Shown: positions 51,577-59,673, counted from the first letter of the stretch. The stretch: DNA of 64,000 nt from 2-01-FULL-39-10-A sp964525395 (GCA_964525395.1 CAZGGU010000001.1:51241-115240), one strand, 5' to 3'. Made by a program: numbers and translations. Notes: generated by a model not told the origin, from the sequence alone.

Positions 51577-53088
51577 ATGGAAAAATTATTGTCTCAATCC
51601 TTTATTGATTTTAAAGATGATTTTGAAGAATTAATTTATTTATATAACGACTGCTTAACAAAACTTTCAAAGTTTAGTAAAGAAATTAAAAGCAACAATA
51701 AATATATTAATTCTTATGAAGATCTATTAAAGGTTTCCGCAGATTATCAGAAAGATTTGAAATTAAATATAAAAAACCTAAAAATGGATTTGTCTAAGAT
51801 TAATAAGTATAAGACAATAAAAGACATAGAATTCTTACAAGATAAGAAAACAGAGTATTATAATTCACTTAGAATTAAAATAGGCCTATATGCTTCTTTA
51901 ATAACATCTACCGATTGGCAATCGCCATCATTTAATCACAGTCTTTACTCAATGGCAGGACGCCAGACAGGAAAAATTATTCATACGATTTCAGATTACA
52001 AAAGAGATATACATTTAGATGAAGCTCCATATGAAAAAGCTTTTCTTAAAGAATATATTGAAGCTTTTTTTAAATTAACTACTTATACTTATGTCGTTAA
52101 CAGCGGCATGGCTGCATTCAATACAGTTCTTACTTTCTTAGTGACTGAGAATAAAATAAAAGACAAAATACTAATTGGAAAATCAATTTATTTTCAGAAT
52201 AAAGAAATTATTGAAAAATCTTTTCCTAAAAAAATTATTGAGGTGGATGATAATAATGATGAGGAGATAATAAAAAAAATTAAAGAAAATTTACCATCAG
52301 TAATAATACTAGATAGTATCTGTAATTCATTCGATATAGCAATGCCAAATCTCACGAAAATCATTAACTATTTGGTTAAAACTGTAAAAAAAGATACTTA
52401 TTTAGTCATCGATAGCACAAGTCTTCCTGTATATTATCAACCATTAAAATTAATTAAAGGAAAAAACAAATATTTAAATCTCATAATTTTTGAGAGTTTA
52501 AATAAATATCACCAGTTCGGAATGGACAGAACAACTGGAGGGGTAATAGTCGCACATGGCAAAGACACAATCAAACTTTACTATTCCAGACAAAACAGCG
52601 GCACAAACATTTCCGATGTATCAGTACATATGCTCCCAACGCCCAATAAAATATTTATGAAAAAAAGATTATTAAGATTTAAAAGAAATACTGACATCTT
52701 AGCTAAGGGTATTCAAAAATCTATTAATCAAAATTCAAAATTATCAGTTGATCAAGTAATATATCCAGGATTATCCAATCACCCCGCTTACAGATGGAAT
52801 AATGACATAAAATTTTATGGAAGTTATTTTTGCTTAAAGTTTAAAAAGGGAAAGAACAATCCTAAAAATTATAATAAATTCATCAAGAAAGTTATTGAGA
52901 ATGCAAAGAAAGAAAACATACAAATTAGTGTAGGGACAAGCTTTGGATTTAATAACACGAGAATTTATTTAACATCATTAAAAAGTGATTATGGAACACC
53001 TTTCATTAGGATATCTGTAGGAACTGAAAATATCATTCAAATTGAAAAAATTAAAAAAGTATTCATCAATACTATGGCCTCATTTTAA
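51577..53088 (+). CDS. PLP-dependent fold-type I enzyme with N-terminal coiled coil
   Basis: A 503-residue protein. Residues 1-100 are helical and charged, coiled-coil-like. The rest resembles cystathionine gamma-synthase type enzymes: V-V-N-S-G-M-A-A-F-N near 173-182, V-I-D-S-T-S-L-P-V-Y near 276, and S-L-N-K-Y-H-Q-F-G-M-D near 307-318, where Lys310 is the probable Schiff-base lysine in place of S-x-T-K-Y. The large domain ends in a small C-terminal domain (about 430-503). The N-terminal extension is unusual for the family. Followed by a methyltransferase-fold gene. An extended -10 box TG-C-TATAAT lies 7 bases before the ATG. Confidence 0.65.
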   Translation: MEKLLSQSFIDFKDDFEELIYLYNDCLTKLSKFSKEIKSNNKYINSYEDLLKVSADYQKDLKLNIKNLKMDLSKINKYKTIKDIEFLQDKKTEYYNSLRIKIGLYASLITSTDWQSPSFNHSLYSMAGRQTGKIIHTISDYKRDIHLDEAPYEKAFLKEYIEAFFKLTTYTYVVNSGMAAFNTVLTFLVTENKIKDKILIGKSIYFQNKEIIEKSFPKKIIEVDDNNDEEIIKKIKENLPSVIILDSICNSFDIAMPNLTKIINYLVKTVKKDTYLVIDSTSLPVYYQPLKLIKGKNKYLNLIIFESLNKYHQFGMDRTTGGVIVAHGKDTIKLYYSRQNSGTNISDVSVHMLPTPNKIFMKKRLLRFKRNTDILAKGIQKSINQNSKLSVDQVIYPGLSNHPAYRWNNDIKFYGSYFCLKFKKGKNNPKNYNKFIKKVIENAKKENIQISVGTSFGFNNTRIYLTSLKSDYGTPFIRISVGTENIIQIEKIKKVFINTMASF

Positions 53089-53089
53089 T

Positions 53090-53746
53090 ATGATATTTTT
53101 AAACAGAAATAAAAGATATAAATCAAAAATCAATGGAAGTATTCACATCGGCAAAAGATCAGAGAATAAAGCTCTATTTTCCGGTGGGGTAACTCAAAGC
53201 GGAGGAGAACTAATCCAGATGTGGAAGAGTGTCAGTAAAAGAATTAAAAAAGAATACCCTACCGCAAAAATTTGTTTAGTTCTAGGGGTAGCTGGAGGCA
53301 CATTTATTTCCTCTATTCTAAAACCATTCCCCAAAATGGAAATAACTGGAATCGAATTAGATAAAACGATGATTGATATCTATCTTAGTAATTTCAAAGA
53401 AGATAAGATCAAAATTAAATTAATAAATGATGACGCAATTAAATGGATTAAAAATAATAGCTTCAAATACGATGTGATCTTAGTTGACCTCTACATCGGG
53501 AGACATAATCCTCTAAAAGCCAGAAAAAGAATATTCCTAATGAATATTCTTAAAAATTTAAATAAAAAAGGAATTATTATTTATAATAGCCATTTCGATA
53601 TTAATAATAAGGAAGAATTCGAAAAGTTTAAAAAGTTAACAGAAACATTCTATAACACACAAATAATATATGAATTTCCCTTAAATAGGGTACTGCTACT
53701 TACTCAACGAGAAAGTATTTCTAAAGATTTAAAAAACAAACTATAA
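53090..53746 (+). CDS. Spermidine synthase-like (SAM/dcSAM-binding) protein
   Basis: A 218-residue Rossmann methyltransferase-fold protein. I choose the ATG at 53090, one base after the stop of the PLP gene; an upstream ATG at 53042 would need a long overlap. Motifs: C-L-V-L-G-V-A-G-G-T-F (motif I), G-I-E-L-D-K-T-M-I (acidic ribose-binding Glu/Asp), D-D-A-I-K-W-I-K (motif post-II) and D-V-I-L-V-D-L-Y-I-G (the D-x-Y region of aminopropyltransferases). The polyamine-binding domain is short, so methylation or aminopropyl transfer are both possible. Linked to PLP enzyme and FemAB; it converges on the FemAB gene with 43 bases of overlap. Confidence 0.65.
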   Translation: MIFLNRNKRYKSKINGSIHIGKRSENKALFSGGVTQSGGELIQMWKSVSKRIKKEYPTAKICLVLGVAGGTFISSILKPFPKMEITGIELDKTMIDIYLSNFKEDKIKIKLINDDAIKWIKNNSFKYDVILVDLYIGRHNPLKARKRIFLMNILKNLNKKGIIIYNSHFDINNKEEFEKFKKLTETFYNTQIIYEFPLNRVLLLTQRESISKDLKNKL

Positions 53747-54615
53747 TATTTTATGAATGGAGTTGGATAGTCAATTTTTTCTCCATGAAATCTTTTTTTA
53801 AATTCAGAAAATCCAATCCAGCGTTTATTCTCGCGAGGATTTCTAGAATCATATATAGATTCAAAATCAAAAATCTTTATCTTCTTTTTCTTGGCCCACT
53901 TCATTCCTTCCCAAACTAGTAAATAATTAGCCAGCTGTTTGTATCCTACTTCGGCGATCCCTGTCTGCATGTATGTAATTACTCCGTCAAAATATCCCAA
54001 CCACACCACAGCTACTGGACTATCATTTTCATAAGCAAATAAAAGAACAGAATTATTTTTAAACATCATCATTTTCTTAAAACTTTCTTCTCTTCCAGGA
54101 GCGTAAAATTTTTTTTGTTTTGTAAGTGACTTGAGTAAATTAAAATAAATATCAAAGTATTTTAATTCTTGGTCATTTTTCAAATCAACGACTTTTATTT
54201 TTAATCTATTTTTTTCTGCTTTTCGTATATTTCTTCTAGCATTTTCTGAAAATGAGTTAAATATTTCATTTTCAGATTTCGATAAATCAATTTTTATCGT
54301 AGACGACGGAGCGAAATGTAATTTAGTTTTTCTATATCCATTTTTTAAATAATTTGATTCATCAAAATGAAAATTATGAGGTTCGAATATTATGAAAACT
54401 GGATTATATTTTTTTACTTTATTCTCTAATATTTTCAAATTTATTTTTTCTTTTGAGTGCTGGACTTTAATCATAGAACGATTAATTATTTTTATTTTTT
54501 TAATAAATACAAATGTCCCATCAATATTTGCCACATCCCAGCCAATACTTTCCATATATTTAGCCCAAGGGATTGATTGTCTGATATCTGTGGCAGATAA
54601 AACATTATTCTTCAT
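53704..54615 (-). CDS. Second FemAB-family aminoacyltransferase-like protein
   Basis: A 303-residue member of the FemAB/GNAT group. Marks: N-A-R-R-N-I-R-K-A-E-K (near 126-136), L-T-K-Q-K-K-F-Y-A-P, V-A-V-V-W-L-G-Y and the end E-F-K-K-R-F-H-G-E. It is diverged from the protein at 49645. The 4-base ATGA overlap with the upstream SodX-like gene puts it in the same operon as sodX and sodN. It converges with the spermidine-synthase-like gene, the two 3' ends overlapping by 43 bases. Family clear, acceptor unknown. Confidence 0.8.
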   Translation of the reverse strand: MKNNVLSATDIRQSIPWAKYMESIGWDVANIDGTFVFIKKIKIINRSMIKVQHSKEKINLKILENKVKKYNPVFIIFEPHNFHFDESNYLKNGYRKTKLHFAPSSTIKIDLSKSENEIFNSFSENARRNIRKAEKNRLKIKVVDLKNDQELKYFDIYFNLLKSLTKQKKFYAPGREESFKKMMMFKNNSVLLFAYENDSPVAVVWLGYFDGVITYMQTGIAEVGYKQLANYLLVWEGMKWAKKKKIKIFDFESIYDSRNPRENKRWIGFSEFKKRFHGEKIDYPTPFIKYYSLFFKSLEILSR

Positions 54616-54887
54616 ATCTTAAATAATAACTTTCCTAAAATACTTGATCGAGTTATTGGATGGAAATCTTTAGTATCATTTTTATTTATTCCTTCAATAT
54701 AATATTTTCTTTCTTCAATTTTATATATTTTCTTAACAACTATTTTAGAATTATATTTAAATAAAATAATATCACCATTTTTTGGCTTTCTTAATTTATA
54801 AATCAAATTCGTGGCAATAAAAAAGGAGCCCCCTTTTAAGTACGGCTCCATTGAATGACCCTGAACTTTTATCAAAGATAAAAGCAT
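54612..54887 (-). CDS. sodX: Small S26-type peptidase, probable Ni-SOD maturation protease
   Basis: A 91-residue S26 peptidase without a clear membrane helix. The Ser motif is V-Q-G-H-S-M-E-P-Y-L (8-17; Ser12) and the Lys motif is I-V-V-K-K-I-Y-K-I (about 49-57), so both catalytic residues are present. In many bacteria such a small S26 peptidase (SodX) lies next to sodN and removes its leader. Here it starts at the last base of sodN, supporting that role. It is much smaller than the lepB homologue at 124 but keeps the lysine that one lacks. Confidence 0.8.
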   Translation of the reverse strand: MLLSLIKVQGHSMEPYLKGGSFFIATNLIYKLRKPKNGDIILFKYNSKIVVKKIYKIEERKYYIEGINKNDTKDFHPITRSSILGKLLFKI

Positions 54888-55363
54888 TATTTTTGAACTA
54901 CGATATCTAGGCCTGTCGGATAAACTGATTTAACCCTAACCGACTCAACTTCTTTGCTTTTATAAAATGTCTCAGCTATTTGCATTACTGTTTCTAAAAG
55001 CTCATTTGCAGAATCTAAATCAATTCCTATTCTTGCTTTAGTGCCAAGTTCTTTTGATTTCTTAAATAAATTTTCCAATTCAGGAAATTTAGAAAAATCA
55101 TTTTTAAAATAGTCATCCTGTAAGGTACTTAATTCTTCTTCTAAAATATTTGAGTGTTTCTCTTTTACATGAGTTACGCGGGATACATCATGCTCTGTTT
55201 TTAATTCATCTTCTCTTTTAATCTGCCCAAGCAAATTAGTCATACGAATAATCGTATGTGCTGCCAGCTGTGCTTGATGCACATCATATATGCCGCACGG
55301 AATATCGCAATGTGCATAGGCAATTTCGTGAGGAATTAAATTAAGAATTTTATTAGCAAACAT
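54887..55363 (-). CDS. sodN: Nickel-containing superoxide dismutase precursor
   Basis: A 158-residue Ni-SOD that dismutates superoxide. The nickel hook H-C-D-I-P-C-G-I-Y-D is at 18-27; after removal of the 17-residue leader (MFANKILNLIPHEIAYA) it gives mature His1, Cys2, Cys6 and Tyr9, all nickel-site residues. The rest is the four-helix bundle. The leader ends in A-Y-A, a signal-peptidase-like site for SodX next door. The -10 box TATCAT lies about 7 bases before the ATG. Ni-SOD is a notable antioxidant gene for a CPR genome, giving oxygen tolerance. Confident call from motif. Confidence 0.93.
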   Translation of the reverse strand: MFANKILNLIPHEIAYAHCDIPCGIYDVHQAQLAAHTIIRMTNLLGQIKREDELKTEHDVSRVTHVKEKHSNILEEELSTLQDDYFKNDFSKFPELENLFKKSKELGTKARIGIDLDSANELLETVMQIAETFYKSKEVESVRVKSVYPTGLDIVVQK

Positions 55364-55405
55364 CCTACTGATGATAAAGCTGGATTAAAAAATTGTCAAG
55401 CAAAT

Positions 55406-55663
55406 TTAATAATCAGTTTCTGCCATCGCGTCTAATAAACTTATATGGAATTTGTCAGTGCATGCATCTGGATATCTTCTTGATACAAAATCTAAATGTA
55501 ATTTGCTAGATGCAAGGCAATCCTTAAAACCTTGGGCTCTATCTTGTAAAGTTGTAATTTGCGTTGATTCAAAAATATCTCCTGATACGGGCAAAGAACC
55601 TGCTTGCTCAACAACAGCTGGTAGCGCCTGAAGCTCTAGTGACTCAATAAAGCCGACTGACAT
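55406..55663 (-). CDS. Small hypothetical cytoplasmic protein
   Basis: An 85-residue protein. I prefer the ATG at 55663 (MSVGFIESLELQ), because a TACTAT box (55670-55675) ends 6 bases before it, to an upstream TTG. It is soluble, with one Cys pair (C-x13-... CLASSKL, DACTDK) and no membrane segment. No family recognised. It lies upstream of sodN on the same strand. Confidence 0.45.
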   Translation of the reverse strand: MSVGFIESLELQALPAVVEQAGSLPVSGDIFESTQITTLQDRAQGFKDCLASSKLHLDFVSRRYPDACTDKFHISLLDAMAETDY

Positions 55664-55716
55664 ACTATAATAGTATTTGATCAAAGACAACCAAATGTCA
55701 ATTAAGAATTTTTCCC

Positions 55717-55757
55717 AAATAAAAACCTGCCGTAATAAAGAAGACAGGTTTTTATTT
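55717..55757. terminator. Strong terminator
   Basis: A perfect 13-bp stem: AAATAAAAACCTG (55717-55729) with CAGGTTTTTATTT (55745-55757) around a 15-base loop. It ends the DUF4203 message on the minus strand and may also act on plus-strand read-through. Confidence 0.85.
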
Positions 55758-55764
55758 AGTAAAA

Positions 55765-56439
55765 CTAAGATTTCCTAGATTTGGTTTTATACTCTTTAAC
55801 TGTTGCATCATAATTATATGCAGCAGGAATATAAGATTCAGCCATTTCTACTGACTGATACTGGATTACAAATCCTAATGCGCCGATAACAGCCCAAACG
55901 ATTAACCAGAACCATGACTCAGCGATGTAAGGATCAAGAACGGAAAGCCCAAGCTGATCTGGAGAAATCTGACCAAAAAGAACCATAACACCAGCAATAA
56001 GAGCTGATGCTCCAGCAAATGCTGTTATAACCATAATATAAACTTTTGGCATATTTCCTCTGATGAATAGTGCGCCAACAGCGATAGCGGCGATTACCCC
56101 TATCAACCAAGCCAATAATCCATCCATTCCCAAGAACATCATTACTCCAGCGCCCAGAGCATATCCTAGAGCTAGTCCAATAAGAATAATTGCAACAGAA
56201 TAAACAAGGTAAGCGATTGCTGCAAAAATCACACCAAGTACAAGACCAAGCACGAGCCCTAAAGATAAACCTAGAATCGGTGCATTTCCTAATAGATTTG
56301 CAGCCATGTCCATACCTACCCAAAGTCCAGCTAAGAAACCAACGATTGGCAGAAGAACTCTAAATGCCGCATAACCTAAAAGTGTTAATCCGATGCCGAC
56401 GATAATTGCTAAAAATGAAAATAATAATACTTCTAACAT
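55765..56439 (-). CDS. DUF4203/TMEM198-like membrane protein
   Basis: A 224-residue protein of about seven Gly/Ala-rich helices, with a soluble C-terminal tail (about 195-224). The pattern L-L-G-Y-A-A-F-R-V-L-L-P, G-F-L-A-G-L-W-V-G and repeated G-x3-G motifs match DUF4203. The start has a perfect Shine-Dalgarno (AGGAGGTGA, about 56446-56454), one of few in the window. It lies downstream of the protein at 56482 (same strand). Function unknown in bacteria. Confidence 0.75.
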   Translation of the reverse strand: MLEVLLFSFLAIIVGIGLTLLGYAAFRVLLPIVGFLAGLWVGMDMAANLLGNAPILGLSLGLVLGLVLGVIFAAIAYLVYSVAIILIGLALGYALGAGVMMFLGMDGLLAWLIGVIAAIAVGALFIRGNMPKVYIMVITAFAGASALIAGVMVLFGQISPDQLGLSVLDPYIAESWFWLIVWAVIGALGFVIQYQSVEMAESYIPAAYNYDATVKEYKTKSRKS

Positions 56440-56481
56440 TTTTCACCTCCTTTCAAAAAATTCAGATAATAAACACGAGGA

Positions 56482-57306
56482 CTACTTCTTCTTTTTTCTC
56501 TTAATTTTTAAATGCTCTTTTTTCAAAAAGAAACAAATAACTGCTCCCACAAAACCTACTATAATTGTGCCCATTGAAAAATTAACAATTGGGTCAGTGA
56601 ATGCATTGAAGACTTCATTCACAATGATTGCTAGGTTTATGCTTTGAAAATTAGAGACAAGATAATTTCCTACCGTCGGAATGAGAAAATAAATTAATAC
56701 TCCATATGCAGAGATTGTTAAAAATAATTTGATGAAGAAGCTTCTCTTATCTCTAGATTTATACCAAGTAAATCCAAGCATTACGAGTCCTGCAATTAAT
56801 AAAAGCGGCCCCAAAATTCCTAAATAAGTTCCAAATAAATATAGTGAAGGAATTTGATTCTTTCCAATTATGACAATTTGATTGGGAAATGAATCAATCA
56901 AAGTGGCGTCTCTGTTCACTATGAGAGGAGCAATAAATTCTTTTGCCTGTGCCACATCAATAATTAACGGCCTAGGATTTTTAGAAGTTAACTGAAGATG
57001 CAGCTCTCCTGCCATTCTTCTGTAAATATTTGCAAACAAGTCAGTATCTAAAACTCCTGTAATTACATTGGAGAGAACTGGTGCTGAAAGTGTTCCTATC
57101 AAAGGTCTTTTTTGTTTTATGGTATCAATTATTTCGTTGGAAATTGCAGTTCTAACTGTTTCTGATTGAAGAACCTGCGTAGTTTTATTAACGAAATTTT
57201 GCTTGTTAGTAATATTATTTGAATACCATACTGAGAAGAAAAAGATCCACAAAAATAAGACCGAGATGATAATACCAAGTAGTGAGAGCAGGCTACTAGA
57301 TTTCAT
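56482..57306 (-). CDS. Membrane protein with large extracytoplasmic domain
   Basis: A 274-residue protein. A helix at 7-29 is followed by an outer domain (about 30-150) with V-N-K-T-T-Q-V-L-Q-S-E-T-V-R and G-V-L-D-T-D-L-F, then four helices (about 155-185, 190-212, 216-232, 240-262) and a Lys-rich cytoplasmic tail (H-L-K-I-K-R-K-K-K-K). The order resembles actinobacterial membrane proteins with an N-terminal extracellular loop; I do not recognise a family. Its weak TATAGA box lies 8 bases before the ATG. Confidence 0.55.
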   Translation of the reverse strand: MKSSSLLSLLGIIISVLFLWIFFFSVWYSNNITNKQNFVNKTTQVLQSETVRTAISNEIIDTIKQKRPLIGTLSAPVLSNVITGVLDTDLFANIYRRMAGELHLQLTSKNPRPLIIDVAQAKEFIAPLIVNRDATLIDSFPNQIVIIGKNQIPSLYLFGTYLGILGPLLLIAGLVMLGFTWYKSRDKRSFFIKLFLTISAYGVLIYFLIPTVGNYLVSNFQSINLAIIVNEVFNAFTDPIVNFSMGTIIVGFVGAVICFFLKKEHLKIKRKKKK

Positions 57307-57368
57307 AGAAAAGATCTATAAAAATAGTAACACTTATATTTTTATTATGCAAAGCTAGATAAATTCTA

Positions 57369-57397
57369 TTGACAAGCGAACAAAAAAATGACTAAAT
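57369..57397 (+). promoter_or_regulatory. Promoter of the DUF308 operon
   Basis: TTGACA (57369-57374), 17 bases, CTAAAT (57392-57397), then 6 bases to the ATG at 57404. Fits the leaderless pattern. Confidence 0.6.
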
Positions 57398-57403
57398 AAT
57401 TAT

Positions 57404-57949
57404 ATGGACTCTAAATTTCAACTCCCTTGGTGGCTAAGCCTCATTAGCGGAATCTTCTTCGTCTTTATCGGCTGGGAACTTGTTACAAATACTGCTCTCG
57501 CAACAGTTGATCTAATAGTGCTCCTTGGTCTTTACTGGATTGTTTCTGGAATTATTGATTTAGTCTCACTCGCTTTTGATCATGAAGGAAAGCATATAGG
57601 GCTCCGACTAGCAGGAGCTATTATTGGGATAATTGCCGGACTTATTATCATAAATCATGCTGTTATAGCTACCGTAATCACTGTCACGTTCCTTACCTAC
57701 TTTATCGCTTTTGCATTCATGTTTAACGGATTTGCTCACATGTTTATCGGTTCTCAAAATAAAATAAGCGGTGCCATAAAATGGTCATGGAGCAGTCTTA
57801 TAATTGGCATTATCTATGTTCTTTTCGGAATTTTCCTAATTGCTGGGCCTACTTTATTTGTAGCTGCAGGGTTCCTTTGGGCGATGGGCATCTTCGCAAT
57901 CATCGGCGGCATACTCTTAATAGCATCAACCTTTGCTTTTAGAAAATAA
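57404..57949 (+). CDS. HdeD-like DUF308 membrane protein
   Basis: A 181-residue protein with six helices in three two-helix repeats, rich in Gly, Ile and Leu (W-W-L-S-L-I-S-G-I-F-F-V-F-I-G at the start, L-L-G-L-Y-W-I-V-S-G-I-I-D, L-W-A-M-G-I-F-A-I-I-G-G-I). HdeD is linked to acid resistance in enterics. The next gene encodes a paralogue that starts at the following base. The repeat F-V-x-I-G...W...G-I is shared. Confidence 0.75.
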   Translation: MDSKFQLPWWLSLISGIFFVFIGWELVTNTALATVDLIVLLGLYWIVSGIIDLVSLAFDHEGKHIGLRLAGAIIGIIAGLIIINHAVIATVITVTFLTYFIAFAFMFNGFAHMFIGSQNKISGAIKWSWSSLIIGIIYVLFGIFLIAGPTLFVAAGFLWAMGIFAIIGGILLIASTFAFRK

Positions 57950-58462
57950 ATGAAAAATCATCATCTTCTTCTCGTTCTCCAAGGCATTTTAGGAATTATT
58001 CTTGGCGCAGCTTTAATAATTTGGCCTGTGAAATCCATCGTTGCTGTTACATGGGTTGTCGGAGCATTTTTAGTAATTGATGCAATTCTTCTTATCGTCT
58101 ACAGCTTCTTCACGCCAAGTAAAAATCATAAAGAACTCTATATCGTAGAGGGCGTGCTTGCTCTAGTGTTCGGAATCTTAATTGTAGCGTGGCCTGAACA
58201 AGCACTCAGAGTCGCAGTTTACTTCTTCGCGGTATGGGCACTCGCAATGGGAGCAGTGCAGATAGTTAAGGCTGTCTTTAGTCAAGATGAGGATGCTCAT
58301 GCTATAAAAATATCAGTAGTTACAGGCCTTTTCGGTCTATTGGTAGGATTCCTGCTTTTCATTTTTCCTCTCGGAACGATCCTCTTCACTCAAGTCGTAA
58401 TTGGCCTTGCAATATTGCTCTTTGGAATCGCTAATTTTATTTACGCTTTTAAAGTTAAATGA
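57950..58462 (+). CDS. HdeD-like DUF308 membrane protein (paralogue)
   Basis: A 170-residue paralogue of the previous protein, again with six helices (L-V-L-Q-G-I-L-G-I-I-L-G, V-W-A-L-A-M-G-A-V-Q, V-I-G-L-A-I-L-L-F-G-I-A-N). It starts immediately after the previous stop, so they are translated together, perhaps as a heteromer. It overlaps the YvlD-like gene by 4 bases. Confidence 0.75.
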   Translation: MKNHHLLLVLQGILGIILGAALIIWPVKSIVAVTWVVGAFLVIDAILLIVYSFFTPSKNHKELYIVEGVLALVFGILIVAWPEQALRVAVYFFAVWALAMGAVQIVKAVFSQDEDAHAIKISVVTGLFGLLVGFLLFIFPLGTILFTQVVIGLAILLFGIANFIYAFKVK

Positions 58463-58815
58463 TTGGAATAATTATCTCAATTATCTGTAATGCCATCGGA
58501 CTCTATATCGTAGCGAGCTTTATTCCTGGAATTACAGTAGATAGCACTACCACTTTAATTATTGCAGCAATTGTAATTGGGCTAGTAAATTCTTTCTTAA
58601 AACCTATCCTCCAAATAATCTCACTCCCTATTTCTATCCTTACTCTTGGCCTATTCGCTTTAGTTATCAATGCCTTCTGTCTTGGAATTGCCGCTTTTCT
58701 GGTCCCTGGCTTTCACATCGATGGAATCATAACAGCCATTATTGCTGCATTAGCATTGTCTATAATCTCAACAATTCTTGGAATGGTTGCTAAATCCTTA
58801 GATAAAGCTATTTGA
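58459..58815 (+). CDS. YvlD/holin-4-like four-helix membrane protein
   Basis: A 118-residue protein with four helices: I-S-I-I-C-N-A-I-G-L-Y-I-V-A, T-T-L-I-I-A-A-I-V-I-G-L-V-N-S-F-L-K-P-I-L, L-P-I-S-I-L-T-L-G-L-F-A-L-V-I-N-A, and the final A-A-L-A-L-S-I-I-S. This is the YvlD family (phage holin superfamily IV), usually a chromosomal envelope-stress gene rather than a phage gene. In Bacillus yvlD is near stress genes, so its company with DUF308 fits. Confidence 0.8.
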   Translation: MIGIIISIICNAIGLYIVASFIPGITVDSTTTLIIAAIVIGLVNSFLKPILQIISLPISILTLGLFALVINAFCLGIAAFLVPGFHIDGIITAIIAALALSIISTILGMVAKSLDKAI

Positions 58816-58817
58816 TA

Positions 58818-59414
58818 ATGATTGAGACGAGAGAGTTCTCGCCACAAATAAAAGTGCCGATCACCGTGTTTGATGCGGAAAGAGATTTGCCCCCACGAAT
58901 TCCGCACGTTTTTGATATTGAGCCAGATTACAATTCTCATCCAGGGGTACAGCTGGGACAAACTTATGAGAAAGAATGTCTTAAAGAACTTGCTAAACAA
59001 GTAGATCCAGACTATGTTATCCTTGGACCAAATATCATTATGAAAGCTCTTGATAAATCTTTCTTCACCAGACACTCAGTACCAGATGCATTGATTTTTC
59101 GCCCTGTTCCTGAAGGACTATCACTAACTGAAGTCTCTGAATTTAAACATACTAGAAAAAAAGGTACACAAAGAAAGGTGCATAACTTCGGCAGACTTCT
59201 AGGCAAAATAAGAACTAACCCAGACCTCTTTAATAAGAAATTTCAAGATGCGATAGAGGGACGGTTTTATTTACCCCAATTAATGATCCCAGACAATGAA
59301 GATATAGAATTTACAATTGCGACGCCCTACAGCATGCATACTACTAAGTTAACTTTATTAAATACCAATTGCAGAGTGTTTTATTTCCAGGTTCCCCTGC
59401 CTAAAGCATCTTGA
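58818..59414 (+). CDS. PD-(D/E)XK nuclease-like protein
   Basis: A 198-residue soluble protein. I start at ATG 58818 (MIETREFSP), two bases after the previous stop, rather than at an overlapping TTG. The stretch V-P-D-A-L-I-F at 88-94, followed by L-T-E-V-S-E-F-K-H at 103-111, gives Pro-Asp and then Glu108-x-Lys110 on a predicted strand, as in PD-(D/E)XK nucleases; the nearby Gln/Arg-rich helix (GTQRKVHNFGRLLGK) would fit a DNA-facing helix. No partner methylase or integrase nearby. Weak family call. Confidence 0.4.
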   Translation: MIETREFSPQIKVPITVFDAERDLPPRIPHVFDIEPDYNSHPGVQLGQTYEKECLKELAKQVDPDYVILGPNIIMKALDKSFFTRHSVPDALIFRPVPEGLSLTEVSEFKHTRKKGTQRKVHNFGRLLGKIRTNPDLFNKKFQDAIEGRFYLPQLMIPDNEDIEFTIATPYSMHTTKLTLLNTNCRVFYFQVPLPKAS

Positions 59415-59445
59415 GTTCTAGCCTCGGTGATGATAAAATGATCTG

Positions 59446-59491
59446 ACATTCCACTCTGGAATGTGCCTTCCGTGATACCATTCTGGAAGGC
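59446..59491 (+). repeat. Two adjacent hairpins upstream of tRNA-Asn
   Basis: Hairpin 1 pairs ACATTCC (59446-59452) with GGAATGT (59458-59464). Hairpin 2 pairs GCCTTCC (59465-59471) with GGAAGGC (59485-59491). They abut and share the C-T-G-G-A-A right arm core. The 10-mer TTCCGTGATA lies in hairpin 2 (59469-59478) and again at the tRNA 5' end (59501-59510). They could be a terminator/processing signal or a trace of tRNA-directed rearrangement. Confidence 0.5.
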
Positions 59492-59501
59492 AAGCCAACA
59501 T

Positions 59502-59576
59502 TCCGTGATAGCTCAATGGTAGAGCAATTCGCTGTTAACGAAAAGGTTCTAGGTTCGAGTCCTAGTCACGGAGCCA
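59502..59576 (+). tRNA. tRNA-Asn (GTT)
   Basis: A 75-base tRNA. The acceptor stem TCCGTGA (59502-59508) pairs with TCACGGA (59566-59572), followed by G and an encoded CCA (59574-59576). The D arm includes GCTCAATGGTAGAGC, the anticodon loop CTGTTAA presents GTT, and the T arm holds GGTTCGAGTCC. The anticodon reads AAC/AAT, so it accepts asparagine. It is the only tRNA seen in the window. Confidence 0.95.
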
Positions 59577-59673
59577 AATAAATTAGCCTCAATCAAATAA
59601 ATCAATCTACTCCTACCACGAATTGGACTAGAACCTCTTTGACTTTTATCCTTATTCTTGCAATGATTTATTT

